A DNA stretch of 64,000 nucleotides, taken from positions 700,264 to 764,263 of the forward strand of contig CAUYUJ010015837.1 in the NCBI GenBank assembly GCA_963575745.1. The letters run 5' to 3'. The notes under the pieces are model-generated. The model ran no database searches, was not told the DNA's origin, and saw nothing but the letters and a program-made list of their open reading frames with translations. This DNA is from Prorocentrum cordatum. Its lineage: Eukaryota; Sar; Dinophyceae; Prorocentrales; Prorocentraceae. Shown here in pieces: positions 1 to 11,300 of this stretch; within the stretch, counting starts at the first letter, position 1; each line of letters begins with the position of its first letter. A program made the position numbers and the translations under genes.

Positions 1-1
1 C

Positions 2-70
2 GAGGCGGGCCGCGACCGCTTTGGCCGCACCGTGTTCCCAGAGGGCCACTGGCCGGTCGAGCCGGACGAG
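2..70 (+). CDS. Fumarate reductase-cytochrome b5 fusion, exon 1 of 4 in window (partial gene)
   Basis: The frame from base 2 reads a DRFGRTVFP stretch. This is the segment that precedes the catalytic histidine region in soluble FAD-dependent fumarate reductases of the OSM1/FRD1/flavocytochrome c type, which reduce fumarate to succinate. The upstream FAD-binding part lies outside the window. The exon is read to the GAG ending at base 70. The next bases GACTCAG would be a GA-type donor, and AGGACT is repeated at 69-74 and 304-309, so the junction may slide within it. Joining to base 306 keeps phase 0 and gives VEPDE-DFYVGQ, which fits the family spacing. Family assignment rests on the joined exons, not on this short piece alone. 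Confidence 0.75.
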
Positions 71-305
71 GACTCAGAGCCCCGAATCATCAGGGGCAAC
101 TCGGGTCAGGGATAACTCGGGTTCGTTTTTCGGGAATCCAAACCCGACCTACCCCGGACCCGAGTTACCCCGGACAACTCGGGCGTCCAGAGCCCCGAAT
201 CATCAGGGGTAACTCGGGTCAGGGATAACTCGGGTTCCTTTTTCGGGAATCCAAACCCGACTTACCCCGGACCCGAGTTACCTCGGATAATTCGGGCGCC
301 CAAAG
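71..305 (+). repeat. 235-bp intron built of two tandem 113-bp inverted-repeat units (introner-like)
   Basis: Positions 75-187 and 188-300 are two head-to-tail copies of a 113-bp unit that differ at only a few bases. Each unit folds on itself: an AACTCGGGT-rich left half faces an ACCCGAGTT-rich right half. The pair fills almost the whole intron between exons 1 and 2, and AGGACT flanks it on both sides like a target-site duplication. This looks like intron gain by a short mobile hairpin, as described for introner elements. Mobility is inferred. Confidence 0.7.
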
Positions 306-509
306 GACTTCTACGTGGGGCAGATCACCCCGGTGATCCACTACACGATGGGCGGCATCGCCATCGACGCCGAGGCCCGCGTGCTCCGAGATGCGGACGG
401 TGCCCCCATGCCCGGGCTCTACGCCATCGGCGAGGCCAGCGGCGGGGTGCACGGGAACAACCGCCTGGCGGGCAACTCGCTGCTCGAGTGCACCGTCTTC
501 GGCCGCCAG
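306..509 (+). CDS. Fumarate reductase-cytochrome b5 fusion, exon 2: substrate-binding C-terminal core
   Basis: This exon encodes 68 residues. It contains [11 protein letters not shown] and [16 protein letters not shown], then VFGRQ. In the flavocytochrome c/fumarate reductase family the His of HYTMGG and the Arg of NRLAGN correspond to the fumarate-contacting residues (His504 and Arg544 in the Shewanella enzyme), and both are present. The GLYAIGE motif is the usual FAD-site strand near the C-terminus. The exon is taken to end at CAG (509) before a GC donor. An alternative end at 513 with the next exon starting at 21666 also keeps frame. The frame stays open past 520 but turns into pyrimidine-rich low-complexity sequence, which is taken as intron. 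Confidence 0.88.
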
Positions 510-1561
510 GCGGGCCTCGGGGGAGGGGGCGTGCTCGTGCTCGTGCCTGCTCGTGTTCCTGCCCTCCACCTGCCTTCCTCCGCTCCTATCTCTCCCATCC
601 ACCTCTACCTCCTCCTCGCCCTCCTCCCCGCCTCCGTCTCGTCGGTGTCCTCCCCCTGATTCCCTTCCCTCCTGTTCGACCCCCTCATAATCTAAGTCCT
701 CGCTATTGGCGCTACCAGCACCGTCCTCGCCAGCTTCCTTTGTCTTTCGTAACTCCTTTGGCGCCGATTCTTTGTCGCATCCGCGGGCTCGGTGTTCAAG
801 GAGGCCTCTGTGCTGGTCTGCCTTGCATTCGCGCAGGCCCTCGCGGACCGGCAAGCCAAGACGTTGGATGGGCGAGCGCTGCTAGGGCCGTCAGGACGCT
901 GCCGGCCTGTTGACTACTCCAGCTGGGCGGGGCAAAACTAGGGCAGCCACGCTTCTAGTGTGGCCGTTCCAATGGCCTTCATCCTCCTAGCAAGGACGGT
1001 TTAGTTGCTGTCTGTGCCGCGACAGGCTTACTGCACAGTGCCCGCGACGATTCTTACATAACTTAAAAGGCGAGTCTTGCGTCAATGTTTGCTTGTACTC
1101 TCAATCAATGTAACGAGCGACTACCCGTGGTTATTATGCCCTCAGCGGCGTTGTGACGACATGAGCAGTTGCGAGCATGCCACCAAGCAGTTTGACCTCG
1201 CACATGGGCACGCTGTTTTGGATAATTCACGATCCAGCTCGGGACAGCATCTCGAAGTTCGAGTTGGTCGGTGAGCCGGCGGATAATCGTCCAGGAGAGC
1301 GTCATCAGGCTGCTTGGTCACCTGCGGCTCGTCCGCCCCGCCGTGGGCACGACTTGGGGCGAGGTCGTTCACACCGTATATGGAGGCCATCAAAGGTTCT
1401 GAATGCCCAGCCTGAGCCTGATCGAGCCGGCGCCGCCGCTCGTGGCTGCGCTCAACACCCGGGGCGCGGGGGCTTCGTGGAGGTGCACCCAGCGATCGGC
1501 GACACTTCCAACTCCAAGGCAGGGCACAGTTTGAAGCTCACTTGGGCGACGGAAAACAAGG

Positions 1562-1722
1562 CGGGTCGTCTGCGCCGATATTGGCGCGTAAGCTGCCCGC
1601 GTAAGGTCGCGCGTAAACGCTCTCGCTTCAAGTGAGGCGTGCCGCGCTGGCGCTCCGCGTAAGCCACCGCGTAAATTCGTTGTGCCACTTCGCTTGAGAC
1701 CTGTTTTTCAACGTCAGTCACT
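1562..1722 (+). repeat. Dispersed ~160-bp repeat, family C, copy 1
   Basis: This segment is rich in GCGTAAG and matches 5993-6150 over its length, for example GCGCGTAAGCTGCCCGCG near the start and an AAGACC/GAGACC-TGTTT end. The copies have diverged by many substitutions and no coding frame is conserved. It is a non-coding dispersed repeat inside the giant intron. Confidence 0.6.
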
Positions 1723-3112
1723 GAAGGGCACTGAGCGCGATCTGTGTGTTCGGGGGCGACGGAGGAGGGCGTAATGCTCGTAGCGTAAGAGCAAACCTAA
1801 GCAGCCCACTCGTCGGTAAGAACAAACCTAGGTTTAGAGCTTCTCGCGAATGGGGAGTCGTAAGGATTGCTATTGACGGATCAAGCGCGCGGGCCAAGCG
1901 TATTGGGATTCGGCCTTGGGAGCAACGCTGCCCCTCACCTCCCAACGGCACAGTCCCCGACCCGCCGGGGCATGTGGCAAGCTACTTCCCGTGCGACCAG
2001 GGGACGCGAGGCTGGGATACTGTCGGGTCGGACGAAAGGGGGGGGGATCTGGAAGGGGGGGGGTGCGACACCAATTGCATACAGGTGGTTTCGGCTTCGC
2101 CGCCGGGCGCCTTCCTCGATACATTGGCGCCTCCAGTGTCGTGAGGCGCCAGAGAGATCAGGCGTTTCGCAGTGGTGGGCAATAGATGGGGTGAAGGCAT
2201 CGAGTGTTGCAGGAAAGGGGCCCCAAAAGGACCTGGAGGTGCACGGAAGGTGCACCGTTCCCCCCGCCCCCCCCCCCGCTTTTCATGTCACCCCCCCGTG
2301 TATTGACCCCCGTGTGTTGCCCCCCCCCCTCCACACCCCACACCCCCCAGTCCCTTCGCTTATTGCCGAGGAAGCCCTGCACGTGAGCTAACTGCGCCCC
2401 CCTGGGCAGCAAACTGGCTCCAACGGATGCGAGAAGAGAAGGATTGTGCAGTTTTGTGGGAGCCCATTGGAAGGACACAGCGCACACAGCGACCCAGGTC
2501 AAGGTGGCTTCATATTACGGGCACGCTTACAACACAATGCATCTTTTGCGACAGTACTCTGTGAGAAGGCGCGTGAGAGAAGGCGTGGTGGATGGAGCCG
2601 AGGCTCCGCAGCACGCCCCGCCTCGGGACGGCCTCCGGGCCGATGTGCGCGTCAGTTCGAGTCAGCTCGCTGGCTGTGCTCCCCCCCCCCTCTGCGCCTG
2701 GCGCCCGATGCTGCAGGGGCTCTGCCCGTGCGGCCGAGGCCCTCGGCGGCCACCTCTCCACGCAGCTCGGGCCCGCAGGGCCCGGGTGCTGCGCCGCGGA
2801 GCGTGCCGGCGGCCTGTCGGGGATGGGCGTGGCCTGGTGCACGGACTGGTTTTGCAGAGGGATTTGCTGATATCCCCAGAGCTTTGCTTGGCATTTCAAG
2901 CTTACATGTGCGAAGTGTTTTTTTTTGAGAGTATCTTTGGAGTATGTTTCACAGTGTTCTGGTTTCTGCACACGTAGCGGGTCATGATCTATAGAAGGCT
3001 TGCATCCCCTCCACGGTCTGGCAGCCCACGCTCTGCTGTGGGCGCCTTCCCGCCCTTGGAAGCCCTCGGAAGTGGTGAGCAGGCGCCGCCCGTCCAGTTC
3101 CGAGGAGGAAGA

Positions 3113-3253
3113 AGTAACCATAGCGCTACCGTCGCCCCGTTTTCGCCTTTTGGGGCCTCCTGGGAGGCCCTCGTCGCTACCTCTGGATTCGCTTCGAAAT
3201 CCTGGTCAGATCGCACCCTGGGAGAGGTCCGCGGAGTAGCGGTATCGGTATCT
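3113..3253 (+). repeat. Family A short inverted-repeat element, copy 1
   Basis: The core contains GGGGCCTCCTGGGAGGCCCT, a GGATTCGCTTCGAAAT segment and CACCCTGGGAGAGGTCC. The ends are AGTAACCATAGCGCTACC and, inverted, TAGCGGTATCGGTATCTC. The same core occurs at 11888-11990, 40945-41085, 44432-44579 and 46137-46280. Confidence 0.6.
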
Positions 3254-4689
3254 CTTGCTTTCCCCACCCGTGGTGGTTGAGAAGCCGATCGGCTCCTGTT
3301 GCTGCGGCGGCTCCTCCCCCCCTCGTCCGGCGAGCTACGCTGCTTGCATCCCGCTCCTGGATCAGAGAGGATGCCTCTCGGCCGAGGTTGATCTGTCTGA
3401 TGGGTGGTTTTGCTTTTGTGTGGGGGGGGGCGCCTTGTTAGTGGGCCCTGGTAGTGCTCGCCACCTTTGTCAGGCATCCTGGTAGGCGCTCGACACCCCC
3501 TGGGCTGCCGGGGCCATGAGGACGAGAACCTCGAACAGTGAAGGGTCAACCACGGCTCCGTCCCGCAGCGTTTCACCCGCACTGGCCGATCCTGACGGTG
3601 TCTCTCCTGGCACTCGCGGGCCTGAACATTTTTGCTCTTACAAGTTCGGACGTTGTACTTGGTTCGGAGTTCCCCCTGGCGCCGCACGAGCCAAAAAGCG
3701 CCTGACGTCCTTTGAGCGCACCTTCTTGGTCGAGCTCGCGAGTACGACTCCTGCCCCCAGTTTCATTTTCAGTTGAGGTTGACCCAAAGGTCTACCAGTC
3801 TTTGAGTGCCATGGCTCTCGCGGTATCAGTGCTCGGGCTTCCTTTGTGTCTTCGGCGTCGCGCTTGCGTGTGAGTGAAGGGTCTGCGTTTCATTCCGTGT
3901 TCGTCTGCGGGTTCAATGGTAAAGGATTCCGTCAGAGAGCAGGCGTCTAGGGTGAGGGCTTGACGTGCCCACCCGCAGGCTATGTCTATTAATGTGCATG
4001 TGCCTTCTCTTCCGCCGCCTCCTCCCCCCTTGTCACATGACATCTGCACATACTTGCAGTCATGCCAGTATATTGTTGCCACTTGGTTACTGCATCACGT
4101 CCTCTGGCCGTACGTCTCGGTAGGCTTGTTCAAAGTTGCCATTTCCTTGTTGTTACACCAGCTTGTATTTTGATGCCTGCGGGGGTCGCTGGCGTGCATG
4201 CTGGCGCCAAGGGCAGATCTTGCGATATGCGCCGTGGGCTTTCGTAGAAGCAACGTAGCTAGCCATTGGAGATCATTGTTGTTGCTGGCGCCTCGGCCGC
4301 ACTCTCATGTCAATGGCACGCTTCGCACGCCCTTTAACCTGCACGGCTCAGATTATGTGCACACGGCTTGCTGTACGATTGTAGGAGGCGCATCTTCTTC
4401 AACAGCCCTGCCACATGCCAAGTAGGAGTCTGAACACGTATGTCGGACAGCCGCCATCTCTGGCCAGGTGTGGAACATTAGATACAATTCTGAGTTTGGC
4501 GGGGTGGGGGCTTGCACAGATCGCGCCCGATACGGTGAATCGCGGAGGAGAATCGGAAGGGAAAAGGGAAGAGCGCAGGAGTAAGTAGAGAAGGAAGAGG
4601 AGAGGAAGCGGACGAGGAGTAAATGAGGAGAAATGTAACACACATTATAGACATGATGCGACATAGGAGGTGGTTGAGGACAGGGAGCA

Positions 4690-4977
4690 AGATTATGGTG
4701 ATGACGCTGATGCTGATGCTGCTGATGATGATGACTATGATGATGATGTTGATGAGGATGATGCTGCTGATGATGATGCTGTTGGTGATGCTGATGATGC
4801 TGATGAGGATGGTGATGATGGTTTGCTGCTGTTGACTGATCATGATGATGCTGCTGATGACGATGCTGCTGATGATGATATGTAGCTGCAGCTGACTGGT
4901 GATGGTGATGATGATCCTGCTAATGATGATGCTGATGCTGCTGTTGTTCGTGATGCTGATGGTGATGATGATGTTGT

Positions 4978-5046
<69 letters not shown>

Positions 5047-5112
5047 CGATACTGCTGCTGCTGATGATGGTGATGTTGATGCTGCTAATTATGATGCTGC
5101 TGCTGATGATGC
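4690..5112 (+). repeat. Degenerate (GAT/GCT)n trinucleotide tract
   Basis: About 420 bp of GATGATGCT-type trinucleotides, with a nearly perfect (GAT) run at 4979-5045. All frames stay open on one or both strands, which creates long artefactual ORFs of poly-Met, poly-Asp or poly-Ile. Confidence 0.95.
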
Positions 5113-5126
5113 TGAACATGATGATG

Positions 5127-5375
5127 TTGATGACGAGGAGGAGGAGGAGGAGGAGGAGGAGGAGGAGGAGGAGGAGGAAGAGGAGGAACATGAGGAAGAG
5201 GCTAGAGGCGAGAAAGGGAAGGAGGGCAAGAAAAGTTACGGGGATTGAGGAAGAGGAGGAGCAGGAGGAGGAGGAGGAGGAGGTGGAGGATGATGACGGG
5301 GGCCAGGAGGAGGAGGAGGAGGAGGAGGAGGAGGAGGAGGAGGAGGAGGAGGAGGAACAGACGGAGAAGGCATGT
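5127..5375 (+). repeat. (GGA)n purine tract
   Basis: Two GGA/GAG runs (5129-5185 and 5258-5358) joined by purine-rich sequence. A complementary (CCT)n run follows at 5645-5745, so the strand could pair with itself. Confidence 0.92.
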
Positions 5376-5644
5376 GAGAGAAGTGCGAGGAGGATGAAGA
5401 GGACAGGGAGGCAGAAATTGGAGGAGGGTTGGGGGGTGGGCGGGGTGTGCTCCTCCTCCCCTTCTCATTCCCTTTCGCTCATCTCCGTTCCCCTCCACAT
5501 ACTCCTCTTTTGGTTAGTACCTGTTTGCGTTCCCGTGCTGCCCGCACTCGGGAGATCCCCCGCGAGGGGCTTGGGACTTCTGCTCCAGCACGGGCCTCTT
5601 GTGGACAGCGCGCTTCTCCTTCTCCTCTTCGCCCTTCTTCTCAC

Positions 5645-5745
5645 CCGCCTCCTCCTCCTCCTCCTCCTCCTCCTCCTCCTCCTCTTCCTCCTTCTCTCCT
5701 CTTCCTTCTCTTCCTCCTCCTCTTCCTCCTCCTCCTTCGGAGGAA
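5645..5745 (+). repeat. (CCT)n pyrimidine tract
   Basis: A CCT/CTT run complementary to the preceding (GGA)n tract, with about 270 bp between the two. The same GGA-then-CCT layout recurs at 43775-44240. Confidence 0.92.
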
Positions 5746-5992
5746 GGGCCCCCAGAGGCCCCAGGAGATTCGGAACAGAAAAGCACTCCCACAGCGCCCA
5801 AGCACCTTCATCCTCGATCCCGTGAGGGCCGGGGACGCAACTTGCATCATGCGGGAGGAGGGGAGGGCGGGCAGACGGGGCCCTTGAGATTCGACGTCGC
5901 GAACATCACGACCAGCGCCCTGGGCCGCATCCTTCTGCGGCATGTCCCAAGCCGGATCGGTCTCTGAGGCCTAGGTGAGCGACGCAACCACG

Positions 5993-6150
5993 GGGTCGTC
6001 CTCGCCGACATTCGCGCGTAAGCTGCCCGCGAAGGGTCACGCGTGAGCGCCCTCGTCTTCAGTGTGGCGAGCCGCGTTGGTGGCCCGCGTGAGCCGCGGC
6101 GTAAGGCCGCTACGCCATCTCGCGTAAGACCCGTTTCTGATCGTCGCTCG
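5993..6150 (+). repeat. Dispersed ~160-bp repeat, family C, copy 2
   Basis: This is the second copy of the GCGTAAG-rich family also seen at 1562-1722, in the same orientation. It is followed at 6185-6375 by a GATTC/GATCC-rich degenerate run. Confidence 0.6.
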
Positions 6151-6184
6151 GGTGCTCCGAGACTGGGCGCACAAGCCCAGGGCT

Positions 6185-6375
6185 CATTTCGGTGCCGCCG
6201 ATTCGATTCGACTCGATTTCGATGGAGTCCGATTCCGATTCGATTCGATGTCGGATTCCGATTTGGGATCCGATTTCTCATTGGCCGATGTCTGCCGATT
6301 CGCCTTCTCCCGACTCGGCTGCCGATATCGGCCGATCCGATCCCTGTCGATCGCCGATCCGACCCGGCCCCTTCG
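6185..6375 (+). repeat. GATTC-rich degenerate short tandem repeat
   Basis: Repeated CCGATTCGATTC-like hexamer and pentamer units with an irregular period. No reading frame of interest was found. Confidence 0.6.
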
Positions 6376-6647
6376 ATCCTGGGGCCTTCCTGCAGGCCCG
6401 GCACGAGACGACCGCGACGCCCGGAGAGCTCCGAGGCGCGAGGCGGGCGGAGCCCGCAGGGGCGCACGCGCCCCCGCCCCCCCACGAAGGTGGGCCTGTC
6501 GCTGCCCATCGCCTCGGCGGGCGCGCCCCCGCAGCCAGCGCCCGGGGGCAGCCGGGAACCGCCGGCGGCCCCCGCCGAGGAGCCGAGCAGCTGGAAGCCA
6601 GAGGGTCGAGACAGTTTGGGCGTCGCGGAAGGGGGGGAGCGATAGGT

Positions 6648-6793
6648 TCGATGATCCTCAGGACGTGTGTTAGCCCGATGTGTGTTCACCCCGTTCAGCC
6701 CAACCAGTCGATCATCTCATCGCCGTCGTCGTAGTGAAGGGCCTCAGTGGGGAAGCACACGCTGGCGCTAACACACGTTCTGAGGATCATCGA
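6648..6793. repeat. 146-bp element with 25-28 bp terminal inverted repeats
   Basis: The left end TCGATGATCCTCAGGACGTG is the inverse of the right end CACGTTCTGAGGATCATCGA with a single mismatch. The arms extend further, to GTTAGC and GCTAAC. The interior has no ORF. It looks like a MITE-type or introner-type hairpin. Confidence 0.75.
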
Positions 6794-7239
6794 TAGAGGG
6801 GGGGGGGGCAGCGAGGGCTTCAGAATCGGGGCTCTCGCGGGCTCCCCAAAGGAGCCGTTTAGGGTCCCAAAGGGGGCCTTCCGGGCTCGAAACTGTGCAC
6901 CTGTCTCCCCCCCCCCCCCCCCCTCATTGAGCGCCCTCCATTAAGCGACGCCTCAACTATTGGGAATGCTGTTTGTTTCGGCCTCGAGATGCAGGCGTCG
7001 TCACCTTGCACGCTTGGCGGTTTCGACCTTTTTCGGGCCCAGGGACTTCGGGTTTGGGGGATCGATGCGGCTCCAGAGACGCTGCAGAACGGGCTTTTTC
7101 CAGGAAAGGGCGTGGGCCCTGGGTTCTCTTTTAGAGGTTTATCTCTGGAATCGACGGCTGTGGGGCCGGCGGAATTCTTTTGCGATAGGTCGCCTAGGGC
7201 CGGCGAAATTATGTTTGAGGATGTCTCGAGCGAAATGCT

Positions 7240-8165
7240 TGTTTTTCAGCGAATGTGAGGATGTCTCAAGCGAAACGCTTGTTTTGTGTTATAGATTGTC
7301 CTCTCCTGGGGACCAGAATTCCGAGGATCTCTGAAGTGAAATGCTTGTTTCACGTGCGCAGGTTTTGAGGATGTCTCGAGCGAGACGCTTGATTTCACGC
7401 CTCCAGGTTGCCCAGGCAGAGGTCTAGCGCCAGGATTTGTTGCGGATGTCTCGAGCGAGACGCTTGGTTTGACGCGTCCTCGTCGCCCAGGCGGATGTCT
7501 AGCATGAGGATGTGTTGAGGGAGTCTCGATCGAGATTCGAGATGCTTGTTTGCACGTGTCCAGGTTGCCCAGGCGAATGCCTAGCATGAGGATGTGTTGA
7601 GAATGTCTCGAGAGACACGCTTGTTTTCACGTGTCCAGGTCTAGCGCCAGGATTTGTTGAGGATGTCTCGAGCGAGACGCTTGGTTTCACGCGTCCTCGT
7701 CGCCCAGGCGGATGTCTAGCACGAGGATGTGTTGAGGAAGTCTCGATCGAGATGCTTGTTTGCACGTGTCCAGGTTGTTCAGGCGGATGCCTAGCATGCA
7801 GATGTGTTGAGAATGTCTCGAGAGATACGCTTGTCTTCACGTGTCCGGGTCGCCCATGCGGATGTCTAACAAGATGTGTTGAGGATGTCTCGAGCGAGCC
7901 GTTTGCTTTCACGTGCACAGGTCGCCCAGGCGGATGTCTAGAATGAGGAGGTGTTGAAACCGTCTCGAGCGAAACGCTTGTTTTCACGTGCCCAGGTCAC
8001 CCAGGCGGACGTCTCACATGAAGATCTGTTGAGGATGTCTCGAGCGAACCACTTTTTTTCACGTGTCCAGTTCGCCCAGGCGGATGTCTAGCATGAGCAT
8101 GTGTTGAGGATGTGTTGAGCGAACCACTTGTTTTCACGTGTCCAGGTCGCTCAGGCGGATGGATG
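7240..8165 (+). repeat. 75-80 bp minisatellite (GGATGTCTCGAGCGA family)
   Basis: About twelve degenerate copies. Each has GAGGATGTCTCGAGCGAGAC, then CTTG and TTTCACG, then GCCCAGGCGGATGTCTAG. A shorter array of the same unit lies at 9830-10080. A related lead-in (GGAAAGGGCGTGGGCCCTGG-like) precedes both arrays, near 7100 and 9630, so the whole block was probably duplicated around the LINE remnant. Confidence 0.85.
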
Positions 8166-8341
8166 CATTAGGGTTTTGATAGGATGTCTCGAACGGAACG
8201 CTTGGCCCCAGCACGTTCCGTAGCGCGTCCCCTTGGCACGTCCCGCGGTGTGTCCCCACGGCACGTCCCCTGGCACGTCTTTTCTACGACAAGCCTTCAA
8301 TCAATCAAACAACACACGAAGTATGAATTCTCTCGCCGGCG

Positions 8342-8977
8342 TCAGCCAGGTCGGAAAATCCGAAACCACTTATGGCTACCAGACGCGGCGCTATCTTTCG
8401 CAAGACGCTGCAGCGCACGTTGGAAGCCTTTGACAGATCTGGCGCGCACCACCACGTCAGGCAAACGGTTAAATATTGGAATCAAGCCATAGATTAACCG
8501 ATGAACCATTCGAGGATGACCGGGTTGGAGAGGTTCGTGCAACGCCTTGGTGTACAGTCGCGAATCCAATGAAGACCCGTACCTTGAAAGTTGGCCTCTG
8601 AACGGTTCAAGCAGAGAAGTCAACGATGGCGGCGCTGTCCCATGAGCAACATTGTTAAGAAGACCAAGCATAGCAATGTCACGCCGCATCCCCATTGGGC
8701 CCATTTTGTGTTCAAGGAGTGCTTCCTTGGGAGTCAGCCCCACGCCTTCCAGAAAAGTGTCCTGTAGTTCGTCAAGGTGGCGAAGAGTGGCTTCAGCAGC
8801 GTGGTAGATTGCCGGGGTGGCGCCCTCCAGGTACGACAGCACGTGGAACTTGTACAAGACGTTCTGCGGCGTGTCCTCCTGACATGTCCCCCTGTCAATT
8901 AGCTCTGGGGCAGCTACTATGTGTTCAGGCAGCTCGAGCTTAAGATCCAGATCAGTTCGGTCAGTACTCGGATGCAA
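8342..8977 (-). pseudogene. C-terminal fragment of a LINE-type (non-LTR) retrotransposon ORF
   Basis: The minus strand encodes about 211 residues including FHVLSYLEGATPAIYHAA, RRDIAMLGLLNNVAHG and a closing LIPIFNRLPDVV-ARSVKGFQ segment. I recognise this pattern as the region downstream of the reverse transcriptase in abundant dinoflagellate non-LTR elements. The reverse-transcriptase motifs themselves are absent, so it is 5'-truncated. The first ~40 codons (8872-8977) are duplicated at 9304-9408, where the frame then runs into GGCACGTCCC repeats. It is a remnant with no expected activity. Confidence 0.7.
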
Positions 8978-9086
8978 AGGAGGACTCGATCCACAACGCT
9001 ATAAAGCAACATCGCGGCATGGCACATTGCAATTCAGCACGGCGCGGCACAGCACAGCCTTCGGCACGGCACATCAAGATCGATAC
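8872..9086 (+). repeat. Direct duplication, unit 1 (second unit at 9304-9517)
   Basis: About 215 bp beginning CGTCCTCCTG and ending in a CATCAAGATCGATACATTCA-like run recurs 432 bp downstream with only scattered differences. The first part lies in the LINE remnant and the last part is GCACGGCACAGC-rich. Confidence 0.85.
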
Positions 9087-9094
9087 ATTCAGCA

Positions 9095-9303
9095 TTGCAA
9101 CCTGGCACGTTTCTTGGCACGTTCCGTGGGGCGTCCCTTGGCGAGTCCCCCTGGCACGTCGCGTGGCGCGTCCCCTGGCACATCCCGTGGCTCATCCATT
9201 GGCACGTTCCGTAGGGCGTCCCCTTGGCACGTCCCGCGGTGCGACCCCATGGCGCGTCCCCTGGCACGTCGCCTGGCGCGTCCCGTGGGATGTTTCGCGG
9301 CGC
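9095..9303 (+). repeat. Degenerate TGGCACGTCCC repeat
   Basis: About 210 bp of irregular 10-14 bp units of the type TGGCACGTCCCGTGGCGCG. A short stretch of the same units occurs at 8210-8285. It links the two copies of the 8872/9304 duplication. Confidence 0.75.
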
Positions 9304-9517
9304 GTCCTCCTGGCATGTCCCCCTGTCAATTAGCTCTGGGGCAGCTACGATGTGTTCAGGCAGCTCGAGCTTAAGATCCAGATCAGTTCGGTCAGGACTC
9401 GGATGCAAAGGAGGACTCGATCCACAACGCTATAGAGCACAATCGCGGCATGGAACATCGCAGTTCAGCACGGTGCAGCACAGCACAGCCTTCGGCAGGG
9501 TACATCAAGATCGATAC
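9304..9517 (+). repeat. Direct duplication, unit 2 (first unit at 8872-9086)
   Basis: A second copy of the 215-bp segment in the same orientation. It carries only the first ~40 codons of the minus-strand LINE remnant before diverging. Confidence 0.85.
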
Positions 9518-9829
9518 ACTCAGCATTGCATTTGCCCGTCACCCAATCAGGTGTTTTTGAAAACGATGCCATGCGTTACATTTCTATATTCCTTTCCGGG
9601 TTCGTGGGTCGATCATGTTGGTTTTTCCCGGAAAGGGCATGGGCCCAGGGTTCTCGTTTAGATGTTTTACCCCCGGCCTCGACTTGCGTAGGGCCAGCGA
9701 GTTTAAGTTGCGATAGATAACCAGGTCGCGTAGGGCCAGCGAATTAAAAAGTTGAGGATGTCCCTCGCGAAACGCTGGTTTTGTGATTCTGATAGATAAA
9801 CACATGGTGAACTATACAGGTTCGTTGGT

Positions 9830-10085
9830 TGCGGATGTCTCGAACGAAACGCTTGTGCTGCAGAATGTGTTGAGGATGTCTCGAGCGAAACACGCCTGTT
9901 TTGTGTTGCCTATAGCTCCCCTCTTGGGGACTAGTATTCAGAGGATGTCTCAGGTGGATGAAATGCTTGTTTTCGCTTGCCCAGGTCTTGAGGATGTCTT
10001 GAGCGAGACGCTTGGTTTCACGCGTCCTGGCTGCCCAGGCAGATGTCTAGCATGAGAAATCGTTGAGGATGTCTCGATCGGAAAG
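9830..10085 (+). repeat. Second array of the GGATGTCTCGAGCGA minisatellite
   Basis: Three to four copies of the unit found at 7240-8165, in the same orientation. Confidence 0.75.
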
Positions 10086-10509
10086 AGCGCGTTCTGTGGT
10101 CGCTTGGAGGTGGGGGGGGTGGAACCGGACCCCCCCCCTCCCCCTGGATGGAGGAGGGGGGGTTCGAACCGCCCCCCCTCCCCTCTCCCTCCTCCCCTAC
10201 TTTCCTCTCCCTCTCCTACGGCCGGCGCCTGCGTCGGCGGCGGCTGGCGGCGGCGGCGGGGACGACGACCTCTTTTTCTGGGCCGGCGCCGGCGCCTGCG
10301 GCGGCGGGCGGCGGCGGCGGGGAGCGTCGACGAGGACGACTGCGACGACGATGACGACGACGACGACGCTCCGCCACCGTGCCTTGGTTTTGGGTCAGAG
10401 TCCAAATGGATGCCTCTTGGGGTCTCGTCGGAGGGCTCTCGGGGGCCTTTGAAGGGCATTTGTGCAGCCTCCTTGGCGCCTCTTGGGCGTCTCTTGGGGC
10501 CTTTCTGAG

Positions 10510-11300
10510 GTGGCGGTGGTGGTGGTGGGCTGGTGGTGGTGGTCGTGGTGGTAGTGGTTGTGGTGGTGGTGTGGTTCGTGGTGGTGATGGTTGTTGTGGT
10601 AGATGTAGAGGCAGGTTGTGGTGGTGGTGGTGGTGGCGGTGGTGGTGGTGCGGTGGTTTCTGGTGATAGTGGTGATAGTTGCGGTGATGGTGGGTTAAGG
10701 TGGTGGTGGTGGCGGCGGCGGTGGTGTGGTGGTTTGTCATGGTGGTAGTGGTGGTGGTAGTGGTTGTGGCGGTGGTGGTGGTGGGTTGTGGTGGTGGTGG
10801 TGTTGGTGGTGGTTGTTGTGGTGGTGGTGGTTTGGTGTGGTGGTGGTGGTTGTGGTGGTGGTGGTGGTGTGGTGGTTTGTGGTGGTGGCGGCGGTCGTGG
10901 TGGTGGTAGTGTTGGTGGTGTGGTGTTTTGTTGTGGTGATGGTGGCTGTGGTGGGTGGGTGGTGGTGGTGGTGGTGGTGGTTTGGTGGTGGTGTGGTGGT
11001 GGTGGGTTGTTGTGGTGGTGGTGGTGGTTTGGTGGTGTTGTGGTGGTGGTTTGTGGTGGTGGTGGTGGGTTGTGGTGGTGGCGGTGGTTTGTGGAGGTGG
11101 TGCTGGTGGTGGTGGTGGCGGTGGTGGTGCTGGTCGTTTGTGGTGGTGGTGGTGGGTTGTGCTGCTGGTAGTGGCGGTGGTTGTGTCGGTGGTGGTGGCG
11201 GTGTGGTAGATTGTGGTGGTGGTGGTAATGGTGTTGGGGTTTTGTGGTGGTGGTTGTGCTGATTTGTGGTGGTGGTGGTTGTGGTGGTGGTGATGGCTGT
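10510..11300 (+). repeat. ~790-bp (GGT/GTG)n tract
   Basis: Almost pure, interrupted GGT/GTG trinucleotides. The very long poly-Thr/His/Pro or poly-Val/Gly frames seen on both strands across this block are artefacts of it. Confidence 0.95.

Noticed and set aside
4478-5825. Long poly-Ile/Met/Glu ORFs on both strands
   Set aside because: Created by GAT and GGA trinucleotide tracts.
10140-10175. Possible tRNA B-box (GGTTCGAACC)
   Set aside because: It is a short palindrome in C/G runs. No matching A-box, anticodon stem or acceptor stem can be drawn.
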